A stretch of DNA of 36,571 nucleotides from Brevibacillus gelatini. GTDB taxonomy: Bacteria > Bacillota > Bacilli > Brevibacillales > Brevibacillaceae. Position numbers and translations under genes: made by a program. Position 1 is the stretch's first letter, and every line of letters starts with the position of its first letter. The stretch lies in contig NZ_RHHS01000073.1 in assembly GCF_003710935.1 (NCBI RefSeq), positions 1 to 36,571 on the forward strand, written 5' to 3'. Positions 23,332 to 32,320 of the stretch are shown in pieces. Below the pieces are notes generated by a model, which ran no database searches, was not told the DNA's origin, and saw nothing but the letters and a program-made list of their open reading frames with translations.

Positions 23332-24933
23332 ATGCCTGTTTTTCATCGTTTTCTAACGAACCATGGGAAAAAGATTGGTTTGACTACCCTGTTGACGGGT
23401 ATGGTTTCCTTGTCCATTCTGTTGACGCTGACCATTCTCCTTGTCGCCTCGTATCAATCCAAAAAGAAATCACTGATAGATACGACTCTCACTCTCAACT
23501 ATTCAAGCGCCATCAAAATGAGTCAAATGATTGACTCCTTGTTCCAGTCCATGCGCAGCAGCCTGCGTTACTCCGCCAGCGTACTGATTGACCATCCCAT
23601 ACACACGCAAGAAGAAGCCAATGAGCACCTTGAGATCCTTCGCAGAACAGGCAACTACTTCAATTCGCTTACCGTCGTAGACGAAACAGGAACAATTCGC
23701 ATTGTGTCCCCGCCTTCCATCGGCACTGTAGGGGAGAAACTTGTGCACAAGGAAGCCCAATACGCACTGGCATTGAAAAAACCCTACATCTCTTCACCCT
23801 ATATTTCCAAAAGGTACAACCGCCTCCTGCTGTTTTTAAGCGAACCGCTCTATGACAAGAACGGACGGTATCGCGGATTCATCGGAGGAACGATCTATTT
23901 GCAGGATCACAATATTTTGAACATGATTATCGGCAGCCCGGATACAGACACACCCGGCTTTTCTTATACCATTGTCGGCTCAAATGGACAGATGCTGTTC
24001 CATCCGGACAAACAGCAGATCGGCAAGGACATCGGGTCCAATACGGTCGTAAAGAAGCTGCTTGCCGGCAACAACGGCTATAGCCAGATGCTGGGCGTAA
24101 ACGGCGATCTCCTGCTGGCCGGATATGCGCTGGTTCCCGCAACCGGCTGGGGAGTCATCGTCACTTCCCCCATGGAGCACGTTTACAACGAGTTGCACAG
24201 CCAGGTGAAAATGATGCTGCTCTATCTGCTGCCACCCTCTCTCCTTCTGCTGCTGATTGTCATTCAGCTCGCCCACAGACTGGCGAGACCTTTTGTCCAT
24301 CTGGCCAACCTGATGAGCAAAATGGGCTCGGAAAGAGTCGAAATTCCTCCTGCCAAGCACCATTGGAACCGGGAGGCTGATTTATTGACCAGAGCATTCC
24401 GAAGAGCGGCCAAAAAAATCAAAGAGAAAACCGACCGTTTGACCCACGAAGCAACCACCGACGTGCTCACGGGCCTTGCCAACCGCCGTTCCGTCGAAGA
24501 CATCCTGCAAGCATGGACCAAAGAAAAACTGGACTTTTCCGTCCTGCTGCTGGACATCGATCACTTCAAGCACGTAAACGACACCTTCGGCCATCTGGTC
24601 GGCGATGAAGTCTTGAAACTGTCTGCGGAAATCATGAAAAGCTCTGTGCGAAAAGACGATGTTTGCGGACGCTTTGGCGGCGAAGAGTTCATCGTCCTGC
24701 TGCGCAATGCCTCCATCAATGGCGCCTTTGCCGTAGCCGAAAAAATCAGGACCCAGATAAAAAACACTGCGAATCCGACCGGGAATGCGATTACCGTCTC
24801 CGTCGGGATCGTCAACAGCCCGCTCCACGGCGACTCCGCTGCCCAGCTCATCGACCTGGCCGACCAGGCTTTGTATCAGGCAAAAGAGTCCGGGAGAAAC
24901 AAGGTCGTGGTTGCAGACAGCAAGGAATATTGA
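23332..24933 (+). CDS. dCache-GGDEF diguanylate cyclase
   Basis: The 533-residue protein has an N-terminal transmembrane helix (about 18-38), an extracellular dCache-type sensor (about 45-290; FNSLTVVDETGTIRIVSPPS, GFIGGTIYLQDHN, ATGWGVIVTSPME), a second transmembrane helix (about 300-320), a HAMP-like linker and a GGDEF domain (about 375-530) with an intact GRFGGEEF active site. An RxxD inhibitory site (RKDD) precedes GGEEF by five residues, so product inhibition is expected. ATG 23332 has AGAGAGG upstream; ATG 23296 has none. It lies between two c-di-GMP riboswitch transcripts, making it the obvious local source of the second messenger. Confidence 0.88.
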   Translation: MPVFHRFLTNHGKKIGLTTLLTGMVSLSILLTLTILLVASYQSKKKSLIDTTLTLNYSSAIKMSQMIDSLFQSMRSSLRYSASVLIDHPIHTQEEANEHLEILRRTGNYFNSLTVVDETGTIRIVSPPSIGTVGEKLVHKEAQYALALKKPYISSPYISKRYNRLLLFLSEPLYDKNGRYRGFIGGTIYLQDHNILNMIIGSPDTDTPGFSYTIVGSNGQMLFHPDKQQIGKDIGSNTVVKKLLAGNNGYSQMLGVNGDLLLAGYALVPATGWGVIVTSPMEHVYNELHSQVKMMLLYLLPPSLLLLLIVIQLAHRLARPFVHLANLMSKMGSERVEIPPAKHHWNREADLLTRAFRRAAKKIKEKTDRLTHEATTDVLTGLANRRSVEDILQAWTKEKLDFSVLLLDIDHFKHVNDTFGHLVGDEVLKLSAEIMKSSVRKDDVCGRFGGEEFIVLLRNASINGAFAVAEKIRTQIKNTANPTGNAITVSVGIVNSPLHGDSAAQLIDLADQALYQAKESGRNKVVVADSKEY

Positions 24934-24942
24934 GCTTGTACG

Positions 24943-24989
24943 AAAAAAGACGACCGCATCGCTCTGTCGCGGATGCAGTCGTCTTTTTT
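24943..24989. terminator. Bidirectional terminator at the meeting point of the two transcripts
   Basis: AAAAAAGACGAC...GTCGTCTTTTTT, with an inner GCATC/GATGC pairing, forms a long stem with A/T runs on both sides. It ends both the cyclase gene and the minus-strand pterin operon. Confidence 0.85.
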
Positions 24990-25078
24990 CCTGCGTCTGT
25001 TATCGCTTTATCGCTTTTCGCAAGCTGGCCTTCGTGCTTCGGACCCGATTTTCGGAACAACAAGCGTTCTGTGTTCAG

Positions 25079-25429
25079 CTAATTTGTATCGCTGACAGGT
25101 TCAAAATCCCTTTTTAGATCAACAAAAATTTCACGCCCTAAAATCTCCGGCAACTGCAATAAGGAAAATACATACATGACTTCCTGACTTACTTTTGTGA
25201 TCGTGACCTGACTTCCCGCTTCCCGCAGCTCATTAATCAGCGTCATCAATAATCCGATTCCGGAAGAATCGACAAACGGAACGTTCGAGAAATCAAATTC
25301 AATGTCTTGCCTTTCCATCAGCGCGGGGGTGATTTCGTCCTGCATGATCTCTGTTACATCAATATCCAGGTCCCCGTTGATTTTCACGATCGATTTGGAC
25401 TCTTCCTGAATGATTTCATACGTAAACAC
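25079..25429 (-). CDS. STAS-domain anti-sigma-factor antagonist (last gene of the pterin operon)
   Basis: The 116-residue protein is one STAS domain: SIVKINGDLDIDVTEIM, the strand IEFDFSNVPFVDSSGIGLLM with the phosphorylatable Ser in DSSG, and an ending QLPEILGREI. It is like RsbV/SpoIIAA. GTG 25429 is preferred because AAAGGGAG lies 8 nt upstream; GTG 25438 would start directly at that site. It would be phosphorylated by the RsbT/RsbW-like kinase and dephosphorylated by the PP2C protein of the same operon. Confidence 0.8.
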   Translation of the reverse strand: MFTYEIIQEESKSIVKINGDLDIDVTEIMQDEITPALMERQDIEFDFSNVPFVDSSGIGLLMTLINELREAGSQVTITKVSQEVMYVFSLLQLPEILGREIFVDLKRDFEPVSDTN

Positions 25430-25443
25430 CTGACTCACTCCCT

Positions 25444-27510
25444 TTAGGCGATAATCAATTCTCCAGATTCATTCAAGCGTGCATACACATTGGATGTTCT
25501 CACTGTAAAGGTATGTGTTTTGTTGCCGACCTGAATGACGGTATCTTCTATTGCCAATCCGATCCGGATCGTTCCGTTTTTGGGAACGGAGATTTTGGTA
25601 GCAATTCCTCCTCTCGCCCCTGCTTCTGCTATTTTGACAACCTTGGAAGCGTAAATTTCGCCCCCGCGAACAAAACCATCCACTTCAATACATCCACCTG
25701 CATGAAGCTTCGAATTGTAAATGCCCTTTTCAATCGAAATGTCACCGCTCGAATATATTTCACTGTTATGGGCAATGCTTGCTTTGATAAAACAAATGTC
25801 ATCATCGGTTTCACAGACGGAATGATACAATTCTTCCGCCATTTTTATGACCTGCTGAATATCCTCAACCGTTCTGAATTCGGAAAAGTTGACGTTAACA
25901 AAACCTTTTTGCATTCGCTCAGCAAGCTCGAACCACTTTTCGTCTAACGCATCCTTTCCGCTCTGAATCTTGTTGATTAACGTCTTCGTTAATGGCAGGA
26001 ACGATTTATACTTTCCATCGTAGAGGATTTTCAACAGAGGGCCAAGGCCGGTTCGGGTAAAGGATGATACCTTAAAGGCAGAGACGGATGAAAGTTGCTG
26101 GATTGCTCCCACCATGTTTTTCATTTTGCCAAGAAGGTCACTCAAAATGAGGGAAAGATCAGCTTTCAAGTGATTGTTTTTCCCTGCAGCGACCTCACTG
26201 GAAATGACATTGTTTTGCACGATGATCGCTTTGCCAGCAAAAACTTTTGCCCTGTTGATGTTTTCACGAACCAAAATATTCCCGTGGGCTTCCACAAGCA
26301 TCCCATCTTGCACAGAACCCAAAATTTCAACATCTCCTACGTAATGAATGTTCCCCGTTTGGATGTCGATGTCTTTGTTCAGGATTAATTTGGGAATCAC
26401 CGAGATTTTGGCTACATGTCCTTTTACCGAAATTTCAGGATGGCCCGAAGCCGTGGCTACCGCTTTGGTTCCGTCTTCTACCAGTACAACACCTTTTCCC
26501 TCTATGATGGAAAGGGGATAAACCTCCGGCGACAATACCAGTTCATTTGTGACAGAGATGCCCGGTACTCCCTGGGTGGGCGGTTGAACTACACCTAAAA
26601 CCTGTCCTCGCTCCACAGAAGGAAATTGTTGAATCTCCCGATAATCAATCGTACCATCTTCCCGGTGTTTCAATCCCTTTTTCACTTCTACTTCTTGCGT
26701 CGGCTGGAAGTACCCGTGTTTTCCAGGTGTAGGAGGGGTTCCTCTGGCGATCACAAATGTACCCTCTGCTTCACTCGTACACGCGCGGGCTATTTCAGAA
26801 AAATCTACACCATGAACAATTTCCAATTCTTTGAGTCTGTCCAAAATTCGGTCTATGTCGATCACAATGAAATCTTTTGATTCCGTTACTTCCAACTCGA
26901 CAAATTGGCTGGGGAGCTTGTCCTTGAGCCTCCGAAAAATACGGGTGCCAGGGATCACTTTTAAAAACGCAGCCATACCGTCTTGGCTGACCGTAACTTC
27001 CCATTTTGGCTCGACAATTTCATCAGCCAGTTCAACATGAAGCACATCTTTCTCAAAAACTATCACTGTTTTTTTTACAAGTTCCCCATTTTTGAAAAGT
27101 TTAACCCCTTTTCTCGGTGAAACCATCGGATATTTATCCGGCGCATCTTTACAGAAAATACTTCCTTCGCTTACCCAAACCATCCCCGACAGATCGTGTT
27201 CTGCCTCAGGAGCAGCAGAATCAGGCGTGTCTGACAGAGAAGGGAAGTCCTCCGGAAAATCCAGCGACTCTGCCGCTTGTTTGAGCGCTTCAACAGAGGA
27301 TAACGACTCTGCAACGCCTTCCCTGTTATCCTTATTTCTCACAGTTACGCGAACGACAGCAGGTTTTGAACCAAGCCCTAAAAACCCTCTTTTTTCATGC
27401 TCAATGATTTCAATATCTGCTTCATCCTTTTTTGCATTCAACAAGTCTAATGCAATGCTTACGGCCTGTTTTATCGTTTTCCCCTTGGACACAATTTTTC
27501 TTTCCATCAT
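25444..27510 (-). CDS. Jag_N-DUF342 (FapA-type polymer-binding) protein
   Basis: The 688-residue protein begins with a Jag-type N-terminal domain (about 4-57; GKTIKQAVSIALDLLNAKKD, EKRGFLGLGSKPAVVRV). A DUF342/FapA region follows (about 170-600), with VARGTPPTPGKHGYFQPTQE near its start and an extended beta-helix: VEAHGNILVRENINRAKVFA, VEVDGFVRGGEIYASKVVKI in related form, and ARGGIATKISVPKNGTIRIG at the end. FapA-type proteins are cytoplasmic and linked to flagellar or envelope assembly. AAGGGGG lies before the ATG. In a partner-switching operon it may be the effector that the STAS proteins act on; this is inferred from gene order only. Confidence 0.75.
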   Translation of the reverse strand: MMERKIVSKGKTIKQAVSIALDLLNAKKDEADIEIIEHEKRGFLGLGSKPAVVRVTVRNKDNREGVAESLSSVEALKQAAESLDFPEDFPSLSDTPDSAAPEAEHDLSGMVWVSEGSIFCKDAPDKYPMVSPRKGVKLFKNGELVKKTVIVFEKDVLHVELADEIVEPKWEVTVSQDGMAAFLKVIPGTRIFRRLKDKLPSQFVELEVTESKDFIVIDIDRILDRLKELEIVHGVDFSEIARACTSEAEGTFVIARGTPPTPGKHGYFQPTQEVEVKKGLKHREDGTIDYREIQQFPSVERGQVLGVVQPPTQGVPGISVTNELVLSPEVYPLSIIEGKGVVLVEDGTKAVATASGHPEISVKGHVAKISVIPKLILNKDIDIQTGNIHYVGDVEILGSVQDGMLVEAHGNILVRENINRAKVFAGKAIIVQNNVISSEVAAGKNNHLKADLSLILSDLLGKMKNMVGAIQQLSSVSAFKVSSFTRTGLGPLLKILYDGKYKSFLPLTKTLINKIQSGKDALDEKWFELAERMQKGFVNVNFSEFRTVEDIQQVIKMAEELYHSVCETDDDICFIKASIAHNSEIYSSGDISIEKGIYNSKLHAGGCIEVDGFVRGGEIYASKVVKIAEAGARGGIATKISVPKNGTIRIGLAIEDTVIQVGNKTHTFTVRTSNVYARLNESGELIIA

Positions 27511-27544
27511 CGTTATCCCCCTTTTAGGAGAAATGACAAGGTTT

Positions 27545-28348
27545 TTAGCGCTGCTGATCCTTTCCTGTTCCGACTTTCAGGATCACCATTGTGATGTCAT
27601 CCTTCTGTGGTAAGCCTTCCGTAAAATTGGTTAACGTATCGATCACAATCGTTTCCAGTTCAGATGCCGTTTTATGCGCATTTTGCATCAGTGTTTCATG
27701 GAGACGTTCAATCTGGAACATCTCTCCATGGCAATTTTGCGCCTCCACGATCCCGTCCGTATAGAAGAACAGCGTATCCCCCTCCAGTAGTCTGATCTCT
27801 TTTTCCTGATATACCTGGTCGGGCAATCCTCCCAGCATGACCCCTTTGAGATCAGGCAGCTCAAACGTCTCTGTGTTTCCGCGAACGAGTACCGGCATGT
27901 AATGTCCGGCATTTGCATATACAAGACTGCCGGTATTGGGGTCCCAATCTGCACAAAATACAGTGACAAACGAGCTTAATGTCCGCAAATCCTTAAAGAT
28001 CGCTTTATTCATCGAAGTAAGGGTTTCTCCCGGACCCTCCGTCACTTCCGCCGCACTGCGAAATGCGCCGCGAGTTAAGATCATCAGCATGGCAGCCGGT
28101 ATCCCTTTCCCCATGACATCCCCGATGATGATCCTGACTTTCCCATCGGAAAGCGGGTAGAAATCGAAATAGTCGCCACCAATCATACTGGCCGGAATCG
28201 AAAATCCTGAAACCTGGCTGTTGATTAAAATCGGTTTTTCTCCATTTAGCAATTTCCTCTGAATCTTCCTTGCGAGTTGAATTTCCCGTTTCAAGGTAAG
28301 ATAGGAATCCAGATTTTGCTGATCGTGATTGATAACTTTGCAAAACAT
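27545..28348 (-). CDS. PP2C-type (RsbU/SpoIIE-family) Ser/Thr phosphatase
   Basis: The 267-residue protein has a short N-terminal coiled coil (LTLKREIQLARKIQRKLL) and a SpoIIE-type phosphatase domain with its metal residues: SMIGGDYFDFYPL, IIIGDVMGKGIPAAMLM, LFFYTDGIVEAQN and KDDITMVIL. It should remove phosphate from the STAS proteins encoded on either side and so free them to bind the ATPase partner. AAGGAGGG lies 10 nt before ATG. Only 4 bp separate it from the first STAS gene. The N-terminal coiled coil may receive a signal from the HAMP protein. Confidence 0.88.
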   Translation of the reverse strand: MFCKVINHDQQNLDSYLTLKREIQLARKIQRKLLNGEKPILINSQVSGFSIPASMIGGDYFDFYPLSDGKVRIIIGDVMGKGIPAAMLMILTRGAFRSAAEVTEGPGETLTSMNKAIFKDLRTLSSFVTVFCADWDPNTGSLVYANAGHYMPVLVRGNTETFELPDLKGVMLGGLPDQVYQEKEIRLLEGDTLFFYTDGIVEAQNCHGEMFQIERLHETLMQNAHKTASELETIVIDTLTNFTEGLPQKDDITMVILKVGTGKDQQR

Positions 28349-28352
28349 ATCT

Positions 28353-28664
28353 TTATTGCCCTCCTTGGAGAAGGGCCTCCTTGATTATATAAACCCCCAC
28401 CAGTTCAAATAACTCATCAGTCTCTTTGTTCAATCCTTCAAAAGTGACGACGATCCCGCGATCAGCAGCTGCATGAATGATGGAAAGTATGGAGCCGATT
28501 CCGGTAGAATCAATAAAATCCAAGCCAGAAAAATCAATGACAATCTTGGTGATGTTATCAGGAATTTCGACCATAAAATTATCTACAGTGGAATAATCCA
28601 TCAGACCTATCACTTGCACGTTCAGGATGGATCCGTTAATTTCCTCTTTCATGACCAAGCTCAT
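28353..28664 (-). CDS. STAS-domain anti-sigma-factor antagonist
   Basis: The 103-residue protein is one STAS domain: EEINGSILNVQVIGLMDYST, the strand IDFSGLDFIDSTGIGSILSI with the phosphoacceptor Ser/Thr in DSTG, and ending GVYIIKEALLQGGQ. ATG 28664 (MSLVMKEEI) is used because a GGGGGG tract lies 7 nt upstream; a start at 28691 would include it. It sits between the HAMP sensor and the phosphatase, where a substrate of both the kinase-like protein and the phosphatase is expected. Confidence 0.82.
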   Translation of the reverse strand: MSLVMKEEINGSILNVQVIGLMDYSTVDNFMVEIPDNITKIVIDFSGLDFIDSTGIGSILSIIHAAADRGIVVTFEGLNKETDELFELVGVYIIKEALLQGGQ

Positions 28665-28707
28665 GAATGTTCCCCCCATTTGCCACATCAAACTGTACCG
28701 CTTGCTT

Positions 28708-30282
28708 TCAAAGTTTAAATCGTTCCATCTTTTTCAAAAGCAAATTCGAGATTTTGGATAAAACACTAGACTGAGCGTGCAGGGATTTTAACAAATCGGC
28801 TAATGTAATGGTGATTTCCGTCGTATTATTCGTTCTTTCCCTGGCCCACTCGCGAATCCGTTCTATATTGCCCAGGATTTCGGCGGCCTCGGGATTGTGT
28901 TCTTGCTGCTTCAAAAGTTCTTCCATTTGGTCCAGGTAGAAAAAGATTTCATCAATGGAATCTCTTGCGGTAGCGGTTTTTTCCATGGAAAGCGAAAATG
29001 CCTTTTCAACCGAATGGTTTGCTTCTGCTTCCAATACAGCAGCGACTCTCTGGGCTTGTATCGCTTTTTCGTGAGTATCCGTTATCAGCCTGTGAAGAGC
29101 ACGTGCCATTTTGTTTACCGATTGAGACAAATCTCTAAGTTCTCCCTTGTCGGTTACGTCACTTCTTGCCGTTAGATCCCCTGTTTCAAGTTGTTTCATC
29201 TGTGCAATAATCTTCTGGATGTTTTTGTAAATCTCTGTGAAAAAGCTCGCCGTAAGCGCAAATAACGCGACCAAGGAAACGAACCCGGAGACAATGAGAA
29301 TAACCGAATGCCGAATGAGCGGAGAACCGATTTCATCATAGTCCAGAGCGATATAGACGACTTTGTCATCCTGGATCGGCAGAAACATCTTATAGATTTT
29401 TTTGTTTGCGATTTCCTGTATCGAAGTGACCAGCTGTGGTTGTGCCGCCAGTTGAGTCAAGAGGTTGATGTCTTCTTTGCTTTCATATTGAAATGTGCCG
29501 TGTACGATTTTCTTCACGGGAGGGTAGATTTGCTGTTCTAAGGATGGATCAGCAAATACCTTTGGTGTCAAAATTCCAATTTCCAAAACGTTGCTGTCTT
29601 CATGCCTCACCCTGGCAATCCAATCATCCGGACCAACATCTCGCATAAACTGATAAACTTCTCCGGCCTCAATGAACACATTAATGATGTAAGACTTTCC
29701 AGGAGGGTGATAGTAGGAATATTTATAGAAGATCGGCTTGTCGACATGTGTTCCGGACTGCGCGATTGGCAAGACCACAATATCGTTGTCAAAATAGGTG
29801 GCCCCCGGAATACTCACTATTTTTCCATTCAGCATGTTTTCAGCGGCTTCCAAAAACCCTACTTTTTTCAAACTAAACCCAATGTCCTGTGGTTCGGTAG
29901 ATCGAACACCTACGATGTCCCCTTCCGTTCTTGCAAGTATTGTGATTCCTGCGACCCCCATTTGATCCCTTGTCGCGATCAGTTCTTCGGTTGTAATCAT
30001 TGGCAAGCTTTTGTTCTGCAATCGATCTGCGATACGTTCTGCATAGGATCGCAACTTCAAATCGATCTGATGTTCGATTGCGCTCGTTGCCAATAACGTT
30101 TCCTCGATGCCTTTGTTAATGCTCTGCGCGATCATCAATGCCTGATTATTCGTCTCCATCGTAATCTGTTGTTGAATGAAATGCAGTTGGACCAAGCCGG
30201 TTATGACGGATACGATGATTAAAACGGCAAAAATCCGGCTCAAAAATTGCTGAAGCAATGATTTTTTTGGTTTATACTTCAT
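28708..30282 (-). CDS. HAMP membrane sensor with extracellular domain and no catalytic output
   Basis: The 524-residue protein has two transmembrane helices (about 16-36 and 328-350) around an extracellular domain that looks Cache-like (MGVAGITILARTEGDIVGVR, KSYIINVFIEAGEVYQFM). A HAMP domain (about 350-405; KQLETGDLTARSDVTDKGEL) and a long coiled coil follow. The coiled coil lacks the conserved MCP hairpin tip, so it should not drive CheA. The closest logic is RsbU-pathway input: the coiled coil could control the PP2C protein two genes downstream. Its ATG overlaps the hydrolase stop by 4 bp, with GGAGGG upstream. Confidence 0.75.
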   Translation of the reverse strand: MKYKPKKSLLQQFLSRIFAVLIIVSVITGLVQLHFIQQQITMETNNQALMIAQSINKGIEETLLATSAIEHQIDLKLRSYAERIADRLQNKSLPMITTEELIATRDQMGVAGITILARTEGDIVGVRSTEPQDIGFSLKKVGFLEAAENMLNGKIVSIPGATYFDNDIVVLPIAQSGTHVDKPIFYKYSYYHPPGKSYIINVFIEAGEVYQFMRDVGPDDWIARVRHEDSNVLEIGILTPKVFADPSLEQQIYPPVKKIVHGTFQYESKEDINLLTQLAAQPQLVTSIQEIANKKIYKMFLPIQDDKVVYIALDYDEIGSPLIRHSVILIVSGFVSLVALFALTASFFTEIYKNIQKIIAQMKQLETGDLTARSDVTDKGELRDLSQSVNKMARALHRLITDTHEKAIQAQRVAAVLEAEANHSVEKAFSLSMEKTATARDSIDEIFFYLDQMEELLKQQEHNPEAAEILGNIERIREWARERTNNTTEITITLADLLKSLHAQSSVLSKISNLLLKKMERFKL

Positions 30283-31355
30283 GGAAAGCTACCCTCCACT
30301 CCGTCATGTTCTGCTCCCAACCACTGTATTGCCATTTGGCGAATTTCATCCATTTTGTGATTGCAGCAATGACCTTCGCTCTCATACTCAACCATCCTCT
30401 TCTCTGCTGGCAGCGAGTCGAATAATTCATACATGTCTGCCGTTGACACCATCTGATCTTTCTTTCCATGAAAGACAAGAACCGGAGAACGAAACGTCAC
30501 TTTCCCAAAATCCGGAATTGCCCTTTCTTCAGGTACGAGTGTACATGAACAATCCATTCTGCCAAGAAAATATTCGGGGAGATTCAATTTTTCAAACGCA
30601 ACAGCAGGACTGACCGCTACCGTTTTTTTTACGATGGGGCTACCGCTACCGTAAAGGGCCCATGACGCTCCCAGGCTAGTCCCGAATAAAAATATCGGCT
30701 TGTCCGGGAAGAGTTCGGAAGTAAAATCAATGACCTGGTCGATGAATGCCTCCCATCGTTTTTTCGTACCTCGCAAACCGTGCAGCACATAGCTCTCACC
30801 CTGCCCCGGTCCGTCAAAACTAACCGTTGTGAAACCGGCATTCAGAAAATCGGATTCGTATTTAAATAACTCTTCCTTCGAGGAATCAATCGGATTTACG
30901 ATTATCACGATTCCCCGCGAATGATCGGGGATGCGAATTCTCCCCGCACATGTATGGTTGTCGATTTCAATCCATTCATATTGAGTTGGAATCGGGGACA
31001 GAAGATCAGCTTGACGAAACATTTCCAGACACTTGTTATACCACCTTTCTTTTTCAGGGGTACGCGATGGGAAAAGCCAGTAAATAAGGTTGAAGTACAG
31101 CCCTGTCAGGCGGTACATCTCTTCCGCCTTGGAGATGCAGCCTTCGCTCACGAATAAATCTGCCTGCCTTTTTTTCTCCTGGGCCAGGGAATGCCAACCA
31201 TTCACCCAATGTTCTGCAGAAAGAAGACCAGGCCGGACCTTGGACAGATCATCGGCATCGATTCCGTGAACAAGCCATCTATCCCAAAATGGATCAATGA
31301 GTTGGGCAGTTCGGATCGTTCTGTTGATTGTCTTGTCAGATAGCAAGGTTTTCAT
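30279..31355 (-). CDS. Alpha/beta hydrolase of the FrsA/dihydropseudooxynicotine-hydrolase type
   Basis: The 358-residue protein has a helical N-terminal extension (about 1-125) and an alpha/beta-hydrolase domain: GIVIIVNPIDSSKEELFKYE, SFDGPGQGES, the nucleophile elbow FLFGTSLGAS (Ser), VFHGKKDQMV (Asp) and SEGHCCNHK (His). The layout matches FrsA-like and C-C bond hydrolases acting on small ring-containing ketones or esters. The substrate here is unknown; a pterin- or signal-related one is conceivable from the operon. GGAGGG lies before ATG. It overlaps the upstream ATPase gene by 20 bp. Confidence 0.75.
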   Translation of the reverse strand: MKTLLSDKTINRTIRTAQLIDPFWDRWLVHGIDADDLSKVRPGLLSAEHWVNGWHSLAQEKKRQADLFVSEGCISKAEEMYRLTGLYFNLIYWLFPSRTPEKERWYNKCLEMFRQADLLSPIPTQYEWIEIDNHTCAGRIRIPDHSRGIVIIVNPIDSSKEELFKYESDFLNAGFTTVSFDGPGQGESYVLHGLRGTKKRWEAFIDQVIDFTSELFPDKPIFLFGTSLGASWALYGSGSPIVKKTVAVSPAVAFEKLNLPEYFLGRMDCSCTLVPEERAIPDFGKVTFRSPVLVFHGKKDQMVSTADMYELFDSLPAEKRMVEYESEGHCCNHKMDEIRQMAIQWLGAEHDGVEGSFP

Positions 31356-32304
31356 TCCTATTCCCTCCTTCTACATAATCAAACACCAAAACGACGCACG
31401 AACCTTCGGAAGATGTATTCAGGAGAACTTGATCTGCCATTTTCAGCATGAGGGTAAAGCCTTGTCCAAGAGACTTCTTGGTGGAATACCCCGCCATCAG
31501 CGTGGCATTCGGAAGGAGTTTCAAATCAAAACCCGGACCTCTGTCTTCAACGATCACATGAACATGCCGCTCATTTTGCACGATGGTCATTTTTCCTTCT
31601 TCTGCATGCTTGAGAACATTGGTAATCGCTTCAGATATGACCAAAAGCAAACTTGTTACCTGCATATGGTTAAAATCCGTCTGGAGCAAACAGCCTTTGG
31701 CGATTTCCCTTGCCTTCGGAATATCCGAACGCACTTTTACAGAAGCTTCGCATAGGACCGTGCCTTCCTTGTATTTTTCCAGTTCATCCTTGGTCACCAG
31801 AAGAAACTTTCCTTGGGTGACGGCATAAATGACGTCCCGATAGACTTCCCATATTTTTCTTTCCACCGTTGAATTCACGCAATGATTCAAATCTTCCGGA
31901 TGGAAGATGGCGGAAATATTTTTCTTGCCCTCCTCATAAACTTTCAAAAAACTTTCGTGGTATTTCGCAGGCAACCGCATTTCCCGAACGCGGAGATACA
32001 CATCATCGTTATCCATAATCCAACTCACCATATCGTTTGCTAAGCGAAGAAGGTATTTCGCTTCGTCCGCCTGATTCTCTACAAATGTTTCCACGGAAAA
32101 AGGCAAATAGATCAAACTGTCTTGAAGGGATTGATCGGCATTGAGCTGCTTGGCGAGATTGCGTGCAACCAACCCGATCACCGCTCTCTTTTGAGCCTCG
32201 AAAGGACTGTTGATTGAAACGGGTTGAGGGAACTGTATTTGTGGTGCTTGTACTGATTTCCTTTTGTCTTTGCTGCTGAATATCCTGTTTAATATCGCCC
32301 ACAC
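31336..32304 (-). CDS. Anti-sigma-factor-type ATPase protein (RsbT/RsbW-like) with novel N-terminal domain
   Basis: Residues about 180-315 form a GHKL/HATPase_c_2 kinase domain: LLLVISEAITNVLKHAEEGK (N box), VIVEDRGPGFDLK (G1) and KSLGQGFTLMLKMADQV (G2). This is the fold of RsbW/RsbT/SpoIIAB. The first 180 residues (YLLRLANDMVSWIMDNDDVY, VYRDVIYAVTQGKFLLVTKD) are helical and unlike any sensor domain I know. GTG 32304 has GGAGGGC 9 nt upstream. It should phosphorylate the operon's STAS proteins. No sigma factor gene lies in the window, so its output partner is unknown. Confidence 0.75.
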   Translation of the reverse strand: MWAILNRIFSSKDKRKSVQAPQIQFPQPVSINSPFEAQKRAVIGLVARNLAKQLNADQSLQDSLIYLPFSVETFVENQADEAKYLLRLANDMVSWIMDNDDVYLRVREMRLPAKYHESFLKVYEEGKKNISAIFHPEDLNHCVNSTVERKIWEVYRDVIYAVTQGKFLLVTKDELEKYKEGTVLCEASVKVRSDIPKAREIAKGCLLQTDFNHMQVTSLLLVISEAITNVLKHAEEGKMTIVQNERHVHVIVEDRGPGFDLKLLPNATLMAGYSTKKSLGQGFTLMLKMADQVLLNTSSEGSCVVLVFDYVEGGNRNENLAI

Positions 32305-32320
32305 AAGTTAAATGCCCTCC

